A stretch of 64,000 bases of DNA from Bacteroidota bacterium (lineage in GTDB: Bacteria > Bacteroidota > JABWAT01): the NCBI GenBank assembly GCA_023151185.1, contig JAKLJL010000002.1, positions 383,058 through 447,057 of the forward strand, read 5' to 3'. A program made the translations under genes and the position numbers. The notes under the pieces were generated by a model. That model was not told where the DNA came from and did no database searches. It saw only the letters and a list, made by a program, of their open reading frames with translations. Shown one piece after another: positions 60,699 to 64,000 of this stretch. Numbering within the stretch: position 1 is the stretch's first letter; every line of letters begins with the position of its first letter.

Positions 60699-62953
60699 CA
60701 GAATGATATCCTTAATTCTTCATGAATGTTCCAGATTCTCAGTTCACCGCCAAATCCGTTCATCAGATAAAGGCCATCCGCCGAAATCCTGACATTTGCC
60801 CCGCCTTTAATGGTTGCAAGCAGGGTCTGATCCGAAAGTCCCCAGATTTTGGTCAGATTATCCAGACCGCCGGAGACAACCAGTTTGTTTTTCGGATGAA
60901 AGACAACCGACGTAATGGTTTGTTCATGTGAACCAATCAGCCCAAGCGAATTCCCGGTTACAGTTGCCCAGATGTACAGTTCATTCCGGATTGCAGTAGC
61001 AATGACCAGACCGTCCTCAGAAATAGAAAAGGCAGTGACTTTCTGATGCGGATTGTTGATCGACCACAACAACCGGCCACTTCCGAAATCCCAAACAGCA
61101 AACTGCCCGTTTTCTGCCCGGGCCAGGATAAAATGATTATCATCCGATATCCGGATTTCGGAGGCCATGGCCTCGAGACCTTTACAAACTTTATGAATGA
61201 CTCCGCCTGCGAGATTCCAGACCTTGAGGCTAAAATCAAGGCCGCAGGAAATCAAAAACTTACCGTCTGTACTCATTGAGGCAGACCGGATAATTTTGGT
61301 GTTTCCTTCGAAAGACTGAATAAACCGGTCAGAAGCTGTATCAAAAATCGAAAGCGTGTTTTCTCCTCTGATCAGAAGCAGACCTTCTTTTCCCTGATAG
61401 GTAACCTGTTTGATCCGGTCTTCACCCAGATGAATTTCCTGAAGAAAGGTAGCAGAATCTGCCTGCCAGAGCTGTATGGTCTTTTCGTCTGAGGGGAAGG
61501 CAATCTGGCTGCCATCGGGTTTGAAACTGATGGTTTTTGGCCAGATGTATCCGGTATCAAAACTGGACTCAACTTCTCCGGTAGTCAGATTCCAGATTTT
61601 GATCTTATTGTCGGTCCCGCCTACTGCCACCAGTTTTCTGAAGGGATGAAACTCGGACGCTTTCAGATAACCTTCCGGCATCAGGAAAATTGCATAGCAG
61701 GAACCGGTCCGGTAATCGTAAACTTTGATTGAATTATCCCACCCCCTGCAGGCAACATAGGGTTGAGCCGGGCTGAACGGGTCATTGAAAATCCAGTCGT
61801 CAGCCGAATAAAAATCGCAGATCAGTTGCCCTTTGGTCAGATCCCAAACCTTAACACGGTGATCTTTTGTGGAAGCCATTGCCAGTTGACCGGAGGCCGA
61901 AACTCCCATGTTGATGATATTATCAGCACTCCCCGGTTCTACGAGGGTCAATTGATGACCCACATCGATGATTCTGGCAACGTCTCCGTTCCGGATGGAG
62001 GCAATCAGTCGGTTTCCGGCCAGTGAATAGACAACTTTATCAATCCAGGAATTGTCATATTCATATTTCTTCTCAATTTCTCCAGTTTCCAGATTTCCGG
62101 TGAAAATGGTTTTAAGTTCACTGCCAATGGCAAATTCAGTTCCATCAGCCGAAAGGGCCAGTGTTTTGATATATGTTCTCGGTATTTCCTGTTTCCAGGC
62201 CAGAGTCCCGGTGTCAGCATGCCAACCGCATAGCCGGTTATCAGCACCATAACTGACCATCATGCTGCCGTTTCCGGAAACCTCCAGAAAATGGACCGCA
62301 CCTTCATGTGCCTGAATAACAGCCTGGCATTCACCTGTAACCGGGTGCCATAATTTCAGTGTGCCATGATGGCTGCCGGTTGCAAGAAACTTTCCGTTCC
62401 CCGCTGCCTTCAAAACTGAAATATCCTCTTCGTACCCGCCTACCAGAAGGGTGTCACCGCTTTCTATGCCGAGTATTTTAATCCGGCTCGAAGAAAGAAT
62501 AACCAGCGAGGCTGCGTCGGGTGTGAAAACAATATCACTCAAAAGGCTTTCACCGATTCTGAGCCCTTCCCTTACATAAATTTCCCGGGTGATGGTTTCA
62601 CTTAGAATAGCTCCTTTTTTCGCCTGCATGGTGATGATTTTACGACCGCCGGTCAGATACTTGTGATAAATTACCGGTTCGTTGAGAAAATCGGTCTGCC
62701 AGACCCCTGTATTATCAAAGTCATACCTGACCGAAACCGGAACGCCATCCTGATTGCTCAGAAAAAATGCTTTGGCATTAAAGGCAAATTCGGTATTGAT
62801 ATAGCCGGCTTCCGGAAACGGAAAGAAATCCAGATTTTTAAAATGAAGTAAAGTGTTGGAATGCTCCAGACCACGCTTCAGTGCCCGTCGTTCAGACTGG
62901 ATTTCAAACTTTCCGGTAAATTGCTGCGATGGTGTGGTTAACTGCTGACTCAT
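60698..62953 (-). CDS. WD40-repeat protein, large propeller pair
   Basis: The 751-residue protein has an N-terminal non-repeat part (about 150 residues) and then at least ten WD40-type blades, e.g. LATGSHHGTLKLWHPVTGE, MASTKDHRVKVWDLTKGQ, VGGTDNKIKIWNLTTGE and VSGGLDNLTKIWGLS. That would fill two seven-bladed propellers. No signal peptide: it is a cytoplasmic scaffold. GAGGAAAAT precedes ATG 62953. It is flanked by an Lrp regulator (11-nt gap) and the J-domain protein. WD40 proteins of this size are rarer in bacteria and their partners here are unknown. Confidence 0.85.
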   Translation of the reverse strand: MSQQLTTPSQQFTGKFEIQSERRALKRGLEHSNTLLHFKNLDFFPFPEAGYINTEFAFNAKAFFLSNQDGVPVSVRYDFDNTGVWQTDFLNEPVIYHKYLTGGRKIITMQAKKGAILSETITREIYVREGLRIGESLLSDIVFTPDAASLVILSSSRIKILGIESGDTLLVGGYEEDISVLKAAGNGKFLATGSHHGTLKLWHPVTGECQAVIQAHEGAVHFLEVSGNGSMMVSYGADNRLCGWHADTGTLAWKQEIPRTYIKTLALSADGTEFAIGSELKTIFTGNLETGEIEKKYEYDNSWIDKVVYSLAGNRLIASIRNGDVARIIDVGHQLTLVEPGSADNIINMGVSASGQLAMASTKDHRVKVWDLTKGQLICDFYSADDWIFNDPFSPAQPYVACRGWDNSIKVYDYRTGSCYAIFLMPEGYLKASEFHPFRKLVAVGGTDNKIKIWNLTTGEVESSFDTGYIWPKTISFKPDGSQIAFPSDEKTIQLWQADSATFLQEIHLGEDRIKQVTYQGKEGLLLIRGENTLSIFDTASDRFIQSFEGNTKIIRSASMSTDGKFLISCGLDFSLKVWNLAGGVIHKVCKGLEAMASEIRISDDNHFILARAENGQFAVWDFGSGRLLWSINNPHQKVTAFSISEDGLVIATAIRNELYIWATVTGNSLGLIGSHEQTITSVVFHPKNKLVVSGGLDNLTKIWGLSDQTLLATIKGGANVRISADGLYLMNGFGGELRIWNIHEELRISF

Positions 62954-62964
62954 ATTTTCCTCAC

Positions 62965-63438
62965 TCAGGCAGATTTAAGCTTTTTGGCAAGTCTGCTGAT
63001 GTCAAAACTTCTTTCAAACAACTTGGAAAGGACCAGAACAGTGGAGGCCCGGAGTGTTCCCGGAATCAATCTGATCTTTTTAAGAACTTCACGAAGACCT
63101 TCCGGGCTGGAAGTCTCGATCCTGATCAGAAAATTATCCTCACCGGCAATATCATAACAATCAATGATCTGCGGGATTTCTTTCAGGAATTCAGTATAGG
63201 CGTGAGTATCGATCGTGGCGATGGTAGAAACTCTGACGAAGGCGGCAAATTGATCCTGAATCATCTCCTGATTCAGAATGGCGCCGTACCCCTTGATAAT
63301 TTCCATCCGTTCCATCCGTTTGATTCTTTCAAATACGGTTGGCGCCGTCAGACTGACTTTTTTTCCGATGTCTGCATAGGTCGCCTTTGCATCAAGCTGA
63401 AGGGCAGACAGAATCTGAATGTCTATTTCATCAAGCAT
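62965..63438 (-). CDS. Lrp/AsnC-family transcriptional regulator
   Basis: The 157-residue regulator has a winged-helix N-terminus (LDEIDIQILSALQLDAKATY, then VSLTAPTVFERIKRM) and the C-terminal RAM/effector domain (GEDNFLIRIETSS; LPGTLRAS-type TLRASTVLVLSK). It binds DNA as an octamer or dimer, often modulated by an amino acid. The inverted repeat over its own promoter suggests autoregulation. It is first in the operon with the WD40 and J-domain genes. Confidence 0.92.
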   Translation of the reverse strand: MLDEIDIQILSALQLDAKATYADIGKKVSLTAPTVFERIKRMERMEIIKGYGAILNQEMIQDQFAAFVRVSTIATIDTHAYTEFLKEIPQIIDCYDIAGEDNFLIRIETSSPEGLREVLKKIRLIPGTLRASTVLVLSKLFERSFDISRLAKKLKSA

Positions 63439-63447
63439 TTTCGAATA

Positions 63448-63495
63448 CTATTTGTAAATATTGGCAATTTTACAAATAGGATTAGACAATGTCAA
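63448..63495 (-). promoter_or_regulatory. Lrp operon promoter with overlapping inverted-repeat operator
   Basis: On the minus strand TTGACA (63495-63490), 17-bp spacer, TAAAAT (63472-63467) is a near-consensus promoter. Overlapping its -10 and start is a perfect 10-bp inverted repeat, CTATTTGTAA (63448-63457) and TTACAAATAG (63470-63479), 12-bp spacer. Placement fits autorepression by the Lrp-family product, whose start codon is at 63438. Confidence 0.65.
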
Positions 63496-63530
63496 GACAT
63501 TACTATGTTTTTATTAGTTTATCTGGATAT

Positions 63531-63553
63531 TATATCTACTATTATTAGATATA
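63531..63553. repeat. 8-bp inverted repeat in the Lrp/GGDEF intergenic region
   Basis: TATATCTA (63531-63538) and TAGATATA (63546-63553) form a perfect palindrome with 7-bp spacer. It lies 50 bp upstream of the Lrp -35 element in an AT-rich 251-bp gap. It could be a second regulator site or a promoter-associated sequence. Confidence 0.45.
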
Positions 63554-63689
63554 TACAGGGATTTCCGAATGAAGTTAGGCAGGAGTGGTTAATTGATCAT
63601 AAAATATTTGGAGTCACTTGAAAATCTGGGAGAAAAAATGAGAAATTCCGAATAGGGTTAGGTCCGGGTTGAACGGCTGACGAATCCTG

Positions 63690-64000
63690 TTAGCTGGCCT
63701 GGTCCTGGGCGGTAGTTTCATCGACGCAGACCCGGTTCCTTCCGCTGTTTTTTGCAACATAAAGGGCTTTGTCGGCTGTGTCAATAAATTGAGAGGAACT
63801 CATGGCGGCACTGAACTGAGCAACCCCGGCTGAAAGGGTAAAGTGTACCGTCTGCCCGTTTACGTAAAAAATCTTGCTCTGAAAGTCGATCCGGACCCGT
63901 TCTGCAAAGGCATAAGATCCCTGCAGGTCTGCACCAAATAGAAGAAGGAGAAACTCCTCACCCCCGTATCTGACAATAATATCATCAGTCCGTGCTCTTC
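63690..64000 (-). CDS. GGDEF-domain diguanylate cyclase, C-terminal fragment
   Basis: The frame on the minus strand enters from the right edge and ends at TAA 63690-63692, giving about 103 residues. It has the active-site motif VRYGGEEFLLLLFG (GGEEF form), then VHFTLSAGVAQF and ADKALYVAKNSGRNRV, standard for the GGDEF fold. It synthesises cyclic di-GMP from two GTP. The N-terminal sensory part lies beyond the window, so its signal is unknown. Confidence 0.92.
   Translation of the reverse strand, partial: RARTDDIIVRYGGEEFLLLLFGADLQGSYAFAERVRIDFQSKIFYVNGQTVHFTLSAGVAQFSAAMSSSQFIDTADKALYVAKNSGRNRVCVDETTAQDQAS

Noticed and set aside
62929-63621. A 230-codon plus-strand frame opposite the Lrp gene
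   Set aside because: Antisense to a textbook Lrp-family protein and crossing its promoter; no ribosome site or recognisable domain.
1-64000. Phage, insertion sequence, CRISPR array or origin of replication
   Set aside because: No integrase, transposase, capsid, tandem direct repeats or DnaA-box cluster was seen.

Overview
The window looks like a chromosomal segment of a Gram-negative bacterium from the Bacteroidota/FCB superphylum side of the tree, probably an uncultured Ignavibacteria-, Calditrichota- or Marinimicrobia-like lineage. The clues are a C-terminal type IX secretion sorting domain of the N-Y-P-N-P-F-N-P type (12.1 kb), a TonB receptor with an N-terminal carboxypeptidase-regulatory-like domain, a GWxTD-domain protein, lipoproteins, an ADP-heptose epimerase (so a heptose-containing LPS) and two ferredoxin-dependent 2-oxoacid oxidoreductases. 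GC content is moderate and arginine is very often CGG. I cannot assign a species. I see no phage, transposon, CRISPR array or rRNA operon; this is core-genome territory with several unrecognised small operons.

Layout. 0-0.5 kb: end of an S9 peptidase. 0.66-3.85 kb: a metal-uptake-like unit (small exported protein, His-rich lipoprotein, ZnuD-like TonB receptor). 3.9-8.2 kb (minus): two-gene pyruvate:ferredoxin oxidoreductase and a CBS-pair protein. 8.4-12.3 kb: lipoprotein plus a large beta-propeller T9SS cargo. 12.4-14.3 kb (minus): DHH phosphohydrolase and fabH; hldD diverges. 15.6-19.3 kb: doxX-like, alkaline-phosphatase-fold metalloenzyme, comEC. 19.3-22.7 kb (minus): tRNA-Pro, an unusual MBL-fold protein, a Rossmann protein. 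22.9-25 kb: small membrane protein, two unknown genes, histone H1-like gene. 25.1-30.8 kb: tRNA-Gln, prs, rplY, pth, hppA, then rpsF-rpsR-rplI. 31.1-34 kb: korAB. 34-40.2 kb: tightly overlapping nrnA-pepA-GWxTD-pdxA-methyltransferase-ftsE operon. 40.2-46 kb (minus): rpmE, then a six-gene operon of sugar nucleotidyltransferases, rsmB, a Fis-HTH protein, mrp and a NifU-like scaffold. 46-53.9 kb: PBP4-like peptidase, two DUF4097-like repeat proteins, prmA, ppx/gppA, cysteine desulfurase and an ECF sigma/anti-sigma/Spy-like operon. 54-55.4 kb: gltX. 55.5-59.6 kb (minus): cupredoxin, membrane adenylate cyclase, outer-membrane barrel and ferritin-like lipoprotein. 59.7-63.4 kb (minus): Lrp/AsnC regulator, WD40 protein and J-domain coiled-coil protein. 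63.7-64 kb: end of a GGDEF protein.

The two most interesting units are on the right. The cupredoxin-cyclase-barrel-ferritin operon is preceded by a near-perfect CRP-type palindrome (TGTGG-N6-TCACA) placed at about -42 relative to a plausible start site, suggesting that the cAMP made by its own cyclase feeds back on it. The Lrp-WD40-J-domain operon has a consensus promoter (TTGACA-N17-TAAAAT) overlaid by a perfect 10-bp inverted repeat, a likely autoregulatory operator. Reading upstream regions across the window also shows a recurring promoter, TTG-type -35, 17-bp spacer, then TAnnTTTG: a hybrid of the classic -35 and the Bacteroidota -7 element. Metabolically, Por, Kor and a K+-dependent-type membrane pyrophosphatase suggest an anaerobic or facultative, energy-conserving lifestyle; this is inference.
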